Shown: one piece after another, positions 37,691-49,934 of the stretch | Layout of the letters: every line of letters starts with the position of its first letter | Position numbering within the stretch: the first letter of the stretch is position 1 | NCBI RefSeq assembly: GCF_000004195.4 | Contig: NC_030684.2 | Span: forward strand, 110,399,429 to 110,463,428 | Direction: 5' to 3' | DNA length: 64,000 nt | Source: Xenopus tropicalis | Taxonomy: Eukaryota; Chordata; Amphibia; Anura; Pipidae | Notes under the pieces: generated by a model | What the model was told of the DNA's origin: nothing | Seen by the model: only the letters and a program-made list of their open reading frames with translations | Databases searched by the model: none | Program-made: the position numbers and the translations under genes

Positions 37691-40600
37691 ATTTTCCAAA
37701 AATATATGGCTTTCTGGGGTGAATGTACTTTTTTTGTAGCATTATCCCACATAAAGGATGTAAATGTGTTGATTTTGCAGGAGCTGAAATGATAGATCAT
37801 ATGGGGGTATGTTCCCATTGGGGCCCCTACATGCCACATACTTAGGTAAACCTATACATATTGGGCATCAAACTGTTCAGTGGACCCCTGGCGTTCAAAT
37901 TTAGGGTGTTTTATCTTGGTACCTAACACTATGTGGGAGATAAGATGCTGCAAAGTGGAAGCTTTGAGGGGATTTTTGGAAATGTCATCAAAATTGCTAA
38001 CTTTAGAAAAGCTGTGCGGCTTGGTACTTTGGAGTAGAAAGACATGGGTACCCATTTTAGATTCGGGGGAATGTGTACTTTCCAAAAATATATGACTTTC
38101 TGGGGTGAGCGTACTTTTTTGTAGCTTTATCCCACATATAATGATGTAAATGTGTTGATTTTGCATGAGCTGAAATGACAGAAATGACAGTATATATGGG
38201 GGTATGTTCACATTGGGGCCCCTACATGCCACATACTTAGGTAAACCTATACATATTGGGCATCAAACTGTTCAGTGGACCCCTGGCGTTCAAATTCAGG
38301 GTGTTTTATCTTGGTACCTAATGCTATGTGGGAGATAAGATGCTTCAAAATGGAAGCTTTGAGGGGATTTTTGGAAATGTCATCAAAATTGCTAACTTTA
38401 GAAAAGCTGTGCGGCTTGGTACTTTGGAGTAGAAAGACATGGGTACCCATTTTAGATTCGGGGGAATGTGTACTTTCCAAAAATATATGACTTTCTGGGG
38501 TGAGCGTACTTTTTTGTAGCTTTATCCCACATATAATGATGTAAATGTGTTGATTTTGCAGGAGCTGAAATGACAGAAATGACAGTTCATATGGGGGTAT
38601 GTTCACATTGGGGCCCCTACATGCCACATACTTAGGTAAACCTATACATATTGGGCATCAAACTGTTCAGTGGACCCCTGGCGTTCAAATTCAGGGTGTT
38701 TTATCTTGGTACCTAATGCTATGTGGGAGATAAGATGCTTCAAAGTGGAAGCTTTGAGGGGATTTTTGGAAATGTCATCAAAATTGCTAACTTTAGAAAA
38801 GCTGTGCGGCTTGGTACTTTGGAGTAGAAAGACATGGGTACCCATTTTAGATTCGGGGGAATGTGTACTTTCCAAAAATATATGACTTTCTGGGGTGAGC
38901 ATACTTTTTACTAGCTTTATCCCACATATAATGATGTAAATGTGTTGATTTTGCAGGAGCTGAAATGACAGAAATGACAGTATATATGGGGGTATGTTCA
39001 CATTGGGGCCCCTACATGCCACATACTTAGGTAAACCTATACATATTGGGCATCAAACTGTTCAGTGGACCCCTGGCGTTCAAATTCAGGGTGTTTTATC
39101 TTGGTACCTAATGCTGTGTGGGAGATAAGATGCTTCAAAGTGGAAGCTTTGAGGGGATTTTTGGAAATGTCATCAAAATTGCTAACTTTAGAAAAGCTGT
39201 GCGGCTTGGTACTTTGGAGTAGAAAGACATGGGTACCCATTTTAGATTCGGGGGAATGTGTACTTTCCAAAAATATATGGCTTTCTGGGGTGAGCGTACT
39301 TTTTTGTAGCTTTATCTCACATATAATGATGTAAATGTGTTGATTTTGCAGGAGCTGAAATGACAGAAATGACAGTATATATGGGGGTATGTTCACATTC
39401 GGGCCCCTACATGCCACATACTTGGGTAAACCTATACATATTGGGCATCAAACTGTTCAGTGGACCCCTGGTGTTCAAATTCAGGGTGTTTTATCTTGGT
39501 ACCTAATGCTATGTGGGAGATAAGATGCTTCAAAGTGGAAGCTTTGAGGGGATTTTTGGAAATGTCATCAAAATTGCTAACTTTAGAAAAGCTGTGCGGC
39601 TTGGTACTTTGGAGTAGAAAGACATGGGTACCCATTTTAGATTCGGGGGAATGTGTACTTTCCAAAAATATATGACTTTCTGGGGTGAGCGTACTTTTTT
39701 GTAGCTTTATCCCACATATAATGATGTAAATGTGTTGATTTTGCAGGAGCTGAAATGACAGAAATGACAGTTCATATGGGGGTATGTTCACATTGGGGCC
39801 CCTACATGCCACATACTTAGGTAAACCTATACATATTGGGCATCAAACTGTTCAGTGGACCCCTGGCGTTCAAATTCAGGGTGTTTTATCTTGGTACCTA
39901 ATGCTATGTGGGAGATAAGATGCTTCAAAGTGGAAGCTTTGAGGGGATTTTTGGAAATGTCATCAAAATTGCTAACTTTAGAAAAGCTGTGCGGCTTGGT
40001 ACTTTGGAGTAGAAAGACATAGGTACCCATTTTAGATTCGGGGGAATGTGTACTTTCCAAAAATATATGACTTTCTGGGGTGAGCATACTTTTTACTAGC
40101 TTTATCCCACATATAATGATGTAAATGTGTTGATTTTGCAGAAGCTGAAATGACAGAAATGACAGTATATATGGGGGTATGTTCACATTCGGGCCCCTAC
40201 ATGCCACATACTTGGGTAAACCTATACATATTGGGCATCAAACTGTTCAGTGGACCCCTGGTGTTCAAATTCAGGGTGTTTTATCTTGGTACCTAATGCT
40301 ATGTGGGAGATAAGATGCTTCAAAATGGAAGCTTTGAGGGGATTTTTGGAAATGTCATCAAAATTGCTAACTTTAGAAAAGCTGTGCGGCTTGGTACTTT
40401 GGAGTAGAAAGACATGGGTACCCATTTTAGATTCGGGGGAATGTGTACTTTCCAAAAATATATGACTTTCTGGGGTGAGCGTACTTTTTTGTAGCTTTAT
40501 CCCACATATAATAATGTAAATGTGTTGATTTTGCAGGAGCTGAAATGACAGAAATGACATTTCATATGGGGGTATGTTCACATTGGGGCCCCTACATGCC

Positions 40601-40990
40601 ACATACTTAGGTAAACCTATACATATTGGGCATCAAACTGTTCAGTGGACCCCTGGTGTTCAAATTCAGGGTGTTTTATCTTGGTACCTAATGCTATGTG
40701 GGAGATAAGATGCTTCAAAGTGGAAGCTTTGAGGGGATTTTTGGAAATGTCATCAAAATTGCTAACTTTAGAAAAGCTGTGCGGCTTGGTACTTTGGAGT
40801 AGAAAGACATGGGTACCCATTTTAGATTCGGGGGAATGTGTACTTTCCAAAAATATATGACTTTCTGGGGTGAGCGTACTTTTTACTAGCTTCATCCCAC
40901 ATATAATGATGTAAATGTGTTGATTTTGCAGAAGCTGAAATGACAGAAATGACAGTTCATATGGGGGTATGTTCAGTGGACCCCAGGCAT
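37691..40990. repeat. Tandem array B, exact 395-bp unit
   Basis: The same anchor recurs at 38071, 38466, 38861, 39256, 39651, 40046, 40441 and 40836, exactly 395 bp each time, eight units. It is related to array A (shared AGTACATA/ATATTGGGCATCAAACTGTT, TTTAGAAAAGCTGTGCGGC) but clearly diverged. Each unit keeps a 125-126-codon minus-strand frame beginning MACRGPN (the last begins MNAWGP). 395 is not a multiple of 3, so the frames do not join. Confidence 0.95.
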
Positions 40991-41775
40991 TCATATTTAG
41001 GGTGTTTTATTTGGTTACTTTATGACCTGTAGGAGATAAGATACTATAGACTAGAAGCTTTGAAGCGATTTTTAAAAAAAATCACAAATTTTGATAAAAA
41101 CCAATAACTTTAGGAAAGCATTGCGACTTGATAGTTTGGAGTAGACAGACAGTTGTGCCTATTCTGTATTCCCCAGAATCTGTTCTTTCCAAAAATGTAC
41201 AATTTTCTGGGATAAACCTTCTGTTAGTGGAATTTTGGCCTTGAAATCCAAAGTATGCAGTTTTTTTGGAGCAGTGCTTTGGGAATTTGGTAGTGTACTG
41301 CTGGGAGTTTTTGACCTATACAAGTGAGAAATCTCCATAAAACTATATATATTTGGTATTGGCACGTTCAGGAGACATGGGACTTTCCAAATCAGTTGTA
41401 TATTCGTGCATAAAATAATTTTTGTTTCTAGTATGTGTGATTATATTATGGAAAATTTGATTTTTTTTGCATTTTTAGACATTTAGAAGCCTATATCTTG
41501 TTACAGAATTGGAATTACACAAAAATTCTACCATATTTTGAAAGCTTAGGTTGTTCTGAAAAAAACGATATATTGTTTTCCTTGGTAAACTAAAAGTCCC
41601 CCCGAGGAAAGGCCCCTAAAGTGAAACAGTGCAAAATGTTCAAAAACTGTCTGGCAATACAAGTTCCGCTTTGACCAAAATGGCTGGCAGTAAAAGGGTT
41701 AATGAGTATCAGGGGTGTTGCTGCCATGAGACGAGGTGAAAACTCACATCAGGAGTCAGTGCCCCTGAAGTTAAA

Positions 41776-41990
41776 GATAGTGATAATCCTTTATATAAAC
41801 ATTTTGAGCATGTGCACAAAGGAAAGCAGATTAAATTTAATATGTTTGGCATAGATAAAATAGATGAAAAAAGTGAAGGGAACCTTGTAACTAAGCTTTT
41901 ACGATTGGAGTCTAAGTGGATATTTATGCTTGACACTGATACCAAAAGGAATGAATAAAAAAATTTGAGTTGAAACCTTTCCTTGTATCA
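41776..41990 (+). pseudogene. Penelope-like retroelement C-terminal fragment
   Basis: One frame is open for 61 codons (41776-41958) and reads a HFEHVHKG ... FNMFGIDKI ... LLRLESKWIFMLDT pattern. In Penelope-like elements this kind of segment belongs to the C-terminal GIY-YIG endonuclease region (H...F.GI...L...E..WI..L.T). A TAA stop follows. A related FELKPF-type continuation resumes in a shifted frame at about 41962, so the copy is broken. The reverse transcriptase part is missing, replaced on the left by the TTAA transposon. A hammerhead-like motif lies about 0.7 kb downstream. Confidence 0.65.
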
Positions 41991-42639
41991 CCCTGGAAAT
42001 AGGATATGCAGAAAAAGTTATTATGCCAAACCGAACAAAAACTGTACAAAATTTACTGGTCTGGGTCATTGTAAAGGTGAAAATATGAATATAAATATTT
42101 TATATTCATGTACTGATATCTATTTTTAAATTTATTGGTTTTATTGTTATTTATTTATGTTATGCACAGGTATGCACTTTGGATGTTTATGCATCTTGGA
42201 GGTATCTGGATAATGATTTTCCTATGTGCAATACTAATATGTAATATTAATATGCAATATTAATATATGATATGAAGTTATAGTGATTACAGCTATTATA
42301 ATCACAGTAATTGCCTTTTGGCATTTTGGACATGTTTGGAAATCTCCAGGATGCACTTTAAATATTCAGATATTGATTATGAAATTTGTGTTTACATGAT
42401 TTTTTAGGTGTATGACTTATTGAATTAGTCAAGTAATCACAATTTTGTTTTTGTAGTTTTTGTATTTTTTGGTGTGTTTTTTATATAATTATATGATTTG
42501 TGCTATATGCAGGGTTGGCTGAAAACCCACAGCTATGTATATTTCAAGTTTTTGATATACTATGAGCTTGTTATAGGGTTGGATAGTAACCCTGGATACT
42601 GTATAATTTAAATGTTAAGGGTATATAAAGGAAGTGACA

Positions 42640-42830
42640 CAAACAAACCACACCTCCTCTGATGAAGGACCACATGGTGCGAAACGCGTTAGGAGAGTGG
42701 GTACCATGAGACACTGGGATACACCTATCCATTGTTTGGTACAGTATGTTTTATATGTTAGTTTTTTGTTCTGTTAATTTGAGCCAATAAATGTTGTTGT
42801 TTTTATTCCACTGAAATTTCTGCTGTTTAT
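42640..42830 (+). mobile_element. Penelope-like LTR relic with hammerhead-like motif
   Basis: CTCCTCTGATGAAGGACCAC followed by ATGGTGCGAAACGCGTTAGGA shows a hammerhead-type core: CTGATGA, a short stem (ACC/GGT), GAAAC, and a stem I of CTCCT paired with AGGAG. It lies downstream of the coding relic and is followed by CCAATAAATG. The loop and stem III are imperfect, so activity is doubtful. Confidence 0.55.
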
Positions 42831-45260
42831 TCATATAGTGATTCAGGACCTATCAGTGGGATATAACTTTCAGATTCCCTTTCTGAAACCTAATTTATTA
42901 CTTAATTGAAGTTACCAAGGGCAGCAAAAAGCCGCTCCCATTAACTTCAAGAGCCGAAATTTTTAAATCAGAATATCAGTTCTTCTAGTTAAGAGAGTGC
43001 AATTGCACTCAGGCCTGGATTTGTGCCAAGGCCACAAAGGCCCGGGCCAAGGGCAGCATAAAATTAGGGGCGGCATGCCGCCCTGCCGCATGTACAGTAA
43101 ATGTTGCTCACATGTGGAGAAAACTTCAGCACATCCTATCCCTAGTGCTCCATATGTACGCTACAAGGAGGTGCATGCGTACAATCCTGCAGGGATGTGG
43201 GGCAGAGAATGGGGGCTTCATATCCAGCACTGATTGCACTCTCTGCACTAGCGGCATCCCCTATCAGCGCAGCAATAAGGGGCCAAAACGCCCCTGATTA
43301 GTTCAGAAAGGCTGTTCAGAAAGGCAGCTTTCTCATCCATCTCATCCCTTCCGAAAATTAGGCTGTCCGCGTCAAAACTGGACAGGTGGCAACCCTAGTT
43401 GGGAAGCCTCTACAGGGTAATAATTTATATGAATGTCTCCCAATCTCTTGTAATGCCAAGCTCTGTTTATATAGTGAATAAAGTAATCCATATCCAATAC
43501 CATGACCTGCATAAAAGCACTCGGCCTTCAGCCTTGTAGACTGGTTTAGCAAACATGAAAATCAACACATTTAGATACAAAACTAAGAATTGACATACAT
43601 TTTATTAGATGTAAACATTGAGGTGTACAAGCATTTTATTATCCCCCTGCTGCAGTGCCTGCCATACAAAAAAATCTTATCCCTGCCATAGACACAATCT
43701 CTCCTACAGTATGAAAGGTAGAACACACATTCTTCACAGCTCATTCAGATATATCTGTAAGACAGTCTGTGTCAGGCATATTAAAATGTTTTAAAGATTT
43801 ATCATCACACGCATACTCCAGTGTTGTAAAACTTCTGTATCACAGAATGGGCACTTTGTATTACTCAGTGGTGAAGTTATCTGTTGTGTAAATGTTTTGC
43901 AGTTTTATTTATAATTAGAGTTTAAAAATGAGATGTATGATAAATTAGATTACTGTAAGCAGTCTTTGCAATTATAAATGTAATATTAATCAACATGTAA
44001 TGAACTATAGAAGGTTGTAGAAAGGTTTGTTAAGCCCTTACATAGTGCTATATTCTTCAGTATGATTTTGGCCTTGTTTAGAAATAAAGCAGCCCTCATC
44101 AGTTACACCAACCTAATTTAGCCCTTTGTGTCATTTGAGTTTGACATGGCTGGTCTAAGTGCATAGTAGCGCCGAGGAGCCTGGGACCCTGTACACATAC
44201 CTAATGTTCTGCTTCTTTTAATGCTATATTGGAGTAATGTTATAGTCTACACGTAGTAACCCATAGCAGCCAATCAGCAATGATACTGGAATAATAAGTT
44301 TGATACATGTGTATTAATCCATTCAAAGAATCAGAAAGTAGAATATACTGAGAAACTGTCTAAAAACATACATCTGATTGTTGTCAACAGATCACACTTG
44401 CATGCACTGGAGACTAGTGTGCCAGTATTCCGGGGCACCTGAAAATTAGTTTACCTTCCTCCACCTTAACTACTTACCTTTCCTTACTCATACACTTTCC
44501 TGTTATTCCCCTATTTTTATAAAATAATGGCCGTTTACAGAAGAACTCAGAGAGGATGTCATCTGAGGCCTGCGCTGTGACCAACAAAATAGATATTCTA
44601 GGCAATCTACAATATAATACACTTTTAGTAAGCACTCTATATCTAGGATATAATATTGTAAGCACAATTCGTAAATCAGAGACCAATACATACAATTAAA
44701 TCAGATGTGCCAAGCCCAACCAAGTCATTCTAGTAATCATTTTAAAGAAACACAGTATAAGGTCCATGGTTGCCATACTGCCATATGTTTATCTATGGAA
44801 TCATCTAGTCCTGAGACATGATAGGTTTTGTATTGTATTAGCCCTGTCCACAATACAGTCAGTGTTGGTATGGCTTCGTAGCCAATGTTTGGCTAAATTA
44901 ATTACTGTCACAGCCAGTATTTGGGCTTGGAGCTTGTATTGAAATTTGTTTAATTCATTACTGGGGAAGTGCCAGTTTAATATCTATTTGTATCAGTTTT
45001 TGTAGAAGGTGGAAAACTGCTGTCCAGTAAGTGATTGCTATAGAGCAGTTCCATTAAACATGTATAAAGCCTCCCATTTCTTTGCAGCATCGGAAACATG
45101 TTGTGGACAAGGAGGAATCAAATGTATTCTCTCTCTGGGGTAAGGTACCATCTCGACCCCTTGATTCTTTGATGGACGTATTTTAGAACATTTTAGGAAT
45201 TGCCACCCATAAATTATTCCATGTACTTTGTGGAATAGGTTTCCCATTCTACAATATATT
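42831..45260. other. Intergenic DNA with one repeat remnant
   Basis: 43005-43395 (CAGGCCTGGATTTGTGCCAA, AAGGCCCGGGCCAAGGGCAG) looks like an interspersed repeat of unknown class. The rest shows no supported gene or bounded element. Confidence 0.45.
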
Positions 45261-46087
45261 TTAAAGGAGAAGGAAAGTCATTTTGGCATTTTACTGCCAA
45301 TAGATTTGCCACATTAGTGCCTCCTAGAACCCTATATTTATTCTGCAGAAACCATTACCATACCCGAGTGAACAGCTTTAGAAGCTTTCTCTGTTTGCTT
45401 AAGATAGGTGCTGCCATTTTAAGTAGATTCCTGCCTGCTCAGATCACTCATTGCTAAGGGAGGGGGGAAGGTAATTCTTAGCATTCTTGAGGGAGGGGGA
45501 GCAGGAGAGGGGAGAGAGGAGAGAACTGTGCAGACTCTGACCACAGGAATTAAGGATTTTTCTGAGAAGTCAGAACATCATGTTTACAAAAAAGAGACAA
45601 GAAATCCTGGGGTTGATTCACTAAAGGGTGATAAAATGAGTGCTATTTATAGCATGGGTTAAAAATTTTATCACTTCTTATTATTTGCGACTTAACGCTC
45701 GATTCACTAAAAGGACAGGTGTCATAATTAAGACGCAATGTTCTTTGCGTTATTTAACCCGCGATGATCGTTTTTCTTGCATTAATTCCCGCCACCTGCG
45801 TTATTTCCCGCTGCGAGCAATATATTTCGCCGCTTGCTATATTAGCGCACGATTTTATGCATGTAACCATTACTTTCGGAAAACAACTTTTCTAAAAATT
45901 ACCATTTGCCTGAAAACTGGAGGATGCATGACTCTAGGGCCAACACATACTTGAAAAAATCCCACTGCAAAGTCCATGTTGTGTTGCCAAAAGCTCACAA
46001 ACCACAATTTTACTGTAAGTGTTTATGGCCTTTCCGATAACCTTTCTGATAACGCTTACTTAGTTTTTACCTTTCCTTCTCCTTTAA
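45261..46087. mobile_element. T2-type MITE with nested insertion
   Basis: Starts TTAAAGGAGAAGGAAAG and ends CTTTCCTTCTCCTTTAA, a perfect 17-bp inverted pair within TTAA. Outer parts match the MITE at 21284-21720. The middle (about 45608-45960) begins GGGGTTGATTCACTAAAGGG and is CpG-richer (GCGATGATCG, CCCGCTGCGAGC), so a second DNA-transposon fragment has probably inserted. Confidence 0.85.
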
Positions 46088-46914
46088 AGGTGCTGTGTAA
46101 TATTAGTAAAGCAATAGTTTGTGTGGCAAGGAAAGATTACAAGCATGCCTGCAGCAAGTTTCTAATAAAGTAGGCGGTTGGCATTGAAAAGTGGGGTATA
46201 ATGACTTGATATACTGTGTCAGTTGGGTACACCAATACAGCTCTGTACTTGGTACACTGTAAGAGGATTGCACATTTTGAAATGAGAAGGTCCCAGTAAT
46301 GGCAACTAAGTCACTGATATGTATAAAATGGTTAGTTATCCACAAATTGAAAATCCTATACATAGGGCTAGGTTTAATTATGGGGTTGCCATGTAAAAGG
46401 ATCAAGAAACTATAAATTGGGACTAGAGTTGAATTTAGCATTATTATGTCATGCTTGGATAATGTGAGATAAAACCAAGCTGGTAATTAAGCGATTTAAC
46501 TTTGGATTTGTCCATCCACAAGAAAGCTGTTAAGTCAGTAGGCTGAGATCTACTTTCGATCTGAAGAAACATTTTTAAGTATAATAAAGTATGAACTTTT
46601 TATTTATACCTATATTTATTGCTGGAAATATATTGTTTCTATTGTAATTTTAATATGATACTTTATTTATATATTGTTACATTTTTCAGGGAATGAATTT
46701 GGACTTTTTCCTTGAATATCATATATTTGATGTGTGCAGTGGCCGCATTAATAAACCCCAAGATGGGGTTAAATGAGTCCATAGCATCACATGGTGTATT
46801 TAATGGTATTTTGTTCACTTTGGGTGTATTGCACCTAAGTGTGCCACACTTATGTAATAAATGAGTTAAAGGCATCTGCTGGTGTATATTGGTGTGCTTC
46901 TTTCCTGCATAAGG
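46088..46914. other. Intergenic DNA, nothing recognised
   Basis: No supported feature. Confidence 0.4.
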
Positions 46915-47240
46915 CTAAACTAGATTGTTTGGCTTAAAAGTGGCCTGGGACATGAACGCAACCATGTCTACATTTATTATAGAGATTGGCCTAAAGTTTT
47001 GTGGGTCTGTGTGATCTTTATTGAGCTTGGGAAGTAGGCAAATAGATGCTGCTAGCATTTCCGGTGGTAAAGTGTGTCCTGACAATATTTCATTAAAGAG
47101 TGCTGTCATATGGGGTATTAGTGAGGTGTGAGGTATTAGTTAGGATTTAAAGTAGTTTGAAGGAAGTCCATCAGGGCCTGGCCTGTATTTTGATTTAAGA
47201 GATTTTTATGGCACTATTAACCTTTTCATCTGTAATATCT
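46915..47240 (-). pseudogene. L1-type LINE reverse transcriptase fragment
   Basis: On the minus strand PGPDGLPSNYF is followed, after a stop, by PPEMLAASICLLPKLNKD and PQNFRPISIINVD. These are the conserved N-terminal RT blocks of L1/Tx1-clade LINEs (PGPDG... and ...FRPISL.N.D). The copy is short and interrupted by stops. Confidence 0.75.
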
Positions 47241-47734
47241 GCAATCAAAGATCCTATATCTCAGGTGTTCAAGTGAGGCAGAGATGCCAAAAGTATGTCA
47301 TTTTTCTGTCAGATTACTAGGACGATTTATATATAAGCCAGAATAAGAGTAAAAGAACACCTGTATTGTATCTTGAGGTAAAGTTTCTAATTGCAGCCAA
47401 GGTGCTTTTATAGATACAGTAAAACTGGCAATTTAGATGTATCCTAATAATCATTAGCATCCACTTAAAAGAGAAACTGTGAACTCGTTTCTTTTATTAG
47501 ATTTTGAAAAAAATGATAGTAAGTGTAGCAGAGTTTTATATTCAACTTTTGCTGTTTGTTTCAGTTTTTGTGTTCCAGTCTGCAATGTATATTTTAAAAA
47601 CCATATTATTTCTGTATAATAGGTCACTACATGCAAGCCACAACCTGTCAAAAGAACTGATTTTTGCTCTTATGTATTATATAGAGTACTCACAGCACAT
47701 GGGTCTGCACACTAACAGAAAAAATGTATAGGGC
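47241..47734. other. Intergenic DNA, nothing recognised
   Basis: No supported feature. Confidence 0.4.
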
Positions 47735-48330
47735 TCTTTTACATCCATGAGTGCAGTGAGCAAAGTGTAATTTTGAGTGCAGTAGACACATTTTTTCCCC
47801 ACATTCCAGTGTTTTTCTTTTACAGAATTTCAGCATCATTGTGGTTCCAAGGTGGCAATGCACTTCGTGAAATTGTGTCTGATTTGCCAAAATTATCACA
47901 ACTGGGTGCACATTTTGACAAAAATTGGATGCAATTGCACAGAAGGGTACTTACTAAAGATCATAGTATTTTTGTGAAAACTTTGGAATGTCATAAATGC
48001 AATGCAAAGGGGCAGAGAAAAAATATTTTTGAAAGCTTGAATAGTCACGATTTATTAAAATTTTGCATGAAAAATCTATAGTAAAAAGGAAATTATTCTA
48101 CTTTATTCACAAGAGGGCGTTTACATCCCCATGAGCACCATGTTGTTTTCCCACAATGCAGCGTATTTTCCACAATTCCAGCTTCATTGTGGTTGTAAAG
48201 GGGACTGATGCCCAACTGTGCCGTGCCTGATGCAGTTGCATCCAATTTGCCAAAATAAGCCAAACTTTGCCTGCATTTACTTGCAAATCAGACAATTTCA
48301 GTCCAAAAGACATCATTTCCATTCTAGTGA
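47735..48330. repeat. Two diverged direct copies of one repeat
   Basis: CTCTTTTACATCCATGAGTG at 47736 and GGGCGTTTACATCCCCATGAG at 48115 head two similar stretches. Both continue with a CCAGNNTCATTGTGGTT-type core and ATGCANTTGCA motifs. Related sequence is at 150-370. Class unknown. Confidence 0.5.
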
Positions 48331-48454
48331 TGTCTGCATTCTTTAGATGAAAGTGAGCGGTGCCTATTGACACTGGGCACGAAGGGAACCCTGGTCAGGA
48401 GGTGGCTGTAGCTTCCGGGTTCCCCTGTATCAATAGATGCAGAATAGCCTTGGA

Positions 48455-48646
48455 TTCGCTGAAAAATTTCCGTGGTTCGGCAAAACGGGCACAAAAATTC
48501 GCTGAGCGTCAAAAAAAATTGACGCCCACGTCATTTTTTTGACACGCACAACAATTTTTTCTGATGCAAGTCATTTTCTGCATTTCGCAAAATTGTTGCA
48601 GAAATTTTTCAGTGAAGCGAAACAGGACAGAGTCGCTCATCAACTA
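48455..48646 (-). repeat. CpG-containing repeat, inverted relative of 8415-8585
   Basis: Ends GAGTCGCTCATCAAC and contains GCGAAACAGGACAGA, AAATTCGCTGAGCG and TTTCGCAAAATTG. This is the inverse of the TAGTGATGAGC family at 8415. Confidence 0.55.
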
Positions 48647-49934
48647 TTTATCCATTCAATATCCAAAACAACTACACCTGCTCATACACCAATGAGTCTT
48701 ACACTTTTCTAAGGACAAAGCCTTAGAAAAAGGACTGCTCACCACTGGTTCCCTGTCTCATGCCATTTCCCTAAGGACAACAGCACATGGTGGGATGTGG
48801 GGTCTGACTGCCTCTAATGTCAGGAAAGACCAGCAGTAGTTAAAATGCCAATGTCTGCTTGTCAAGGCTTCTGATAATATAAAATGCACTGTGGAGACAC
48901 ACACGGAGAGAAGACAGGTGGAGGTCTGACTTTTACTGCTTCATTGTAAGGTACTTTTATCAGAAGTGGCAATGGGGTCTTTTAGCTGCCATCACTGCTC
49001 GTGGTTGAAATACCCTTTTGGGCCACAGACTAACGCTGCTTGTACAGGTGGTTATTAAAGTGCTCTAACATGTTTTTGGGATAAGAAATAACTGTACTTG
49101 CTGTGTCAGGCAGCTTCAGTTTAGGAAGTGGCATGGGTGGTTTCAGGCATATCTCTGCCAGCTTAAATTCACTGTCCAATTACTTCCCCATGTGCCATTA
49201 ACCTAATTTAGCTTGTATAGTAATGGTTACATAGGTATATAGACAGTATTCACCTGTAAACAATGGTACATTGACTTTCAAGAACAATGATTCCAGATTT
49301 TATATACATTATACAGTGAACGGCAGAGGTTTTGGACACCCCAAATACATTAAATACAGTAAGAATCAGTGGGAACTTTAGCACCAAATACATTAAATAC
49401 AGTCAGAAGCCCCACCAATAGATTACATTTGTGTAGGGATGCCAGAAATAGAGTTGCTCATCAAAATGCATCATGAAAATGTTAACATATGAGGAAGCCA
49501 TACTGGCTCCTATGATCATTGTAGATAGTGTCATACCGGAAGTAACAGAAGACACTCAACCCTCCAACCCCTCACTCTCAAAATATTTCTTGCAAGACCT
49601 AATACCATCAGAATGAGGGATTGAGGTGTACAAACATTGTACACCAAGGGGGGAATTTACAAAAGTGGTAATATTGAGACAAAATAAAAGTGGAGATTTT
49701 GCCCTTTATTCACAAACCTCTATCTCTACTTTTGTGAATTTGTCTTTTAAACAGACAGTTTTTAGAAGTTACCTTTTAGATGACATTTTACTGACATTTT
49801 TTTATGAATTTGTCTTTACTTCTTAGTAAATCTGTCAGTGTGCCATAAAACCAAGTTCCACATCTACATGAGCCTTGTAATAATGATTTTGCATTTCATT
49901 TGCTAGTCAATTTACTTTAGGGGCATTTCCTGAA
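48647..49934. other. Intergenic DNA with possible MITE pieces
   Basis: 49316-49430 has CAGTGAACGGCAGAGGTTTT and a duplicated CCAAATACATTAAATACAGT. 49648-49835 starts AAGGGGGGAATTTACAAAAG in Harbinger-like style. Neither has a confirmed second end. No gene. Confidence 0.4.

Larger units (their letters stand above)
34447..41702. mobile_element. Tx1D-like 7.3-kb transposon, TTAA-bounded
   Basis: Left end TTAACTCTTTTACTGCCA and right end (reverse complement) TTAACCCTTTTACTGCCA match at 17 of 18 bases, so the TTAA target and inverted ends are both visible. TTAACCC-type ends resemble piggyBac-class elements. The order inside is six hairpins (34452-34710), a T-rich and CACTTACA-rich spacer (34780-35110), a 393/394-bp tandem array (about 35248-37690), a 395-bp tandem array (about 37690-40990), then a unique right arm. 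No transposase frame is seen, so it is non-autonomous. Xenopus laevis Tx1/Tx2 D elements are described with two classes of roughly 400-bp internal tandem repeats and short inverted ends, which is why I assign it there; the identity was not checked by alignment. Confidence 0.85.

Noticed and set aside
35248..40990. CRISPR-like array
   Set aside because: Units are about 395 bp and homologous throughout, with no short-repeat and unique-spacer structure. The genome is vertebrate.
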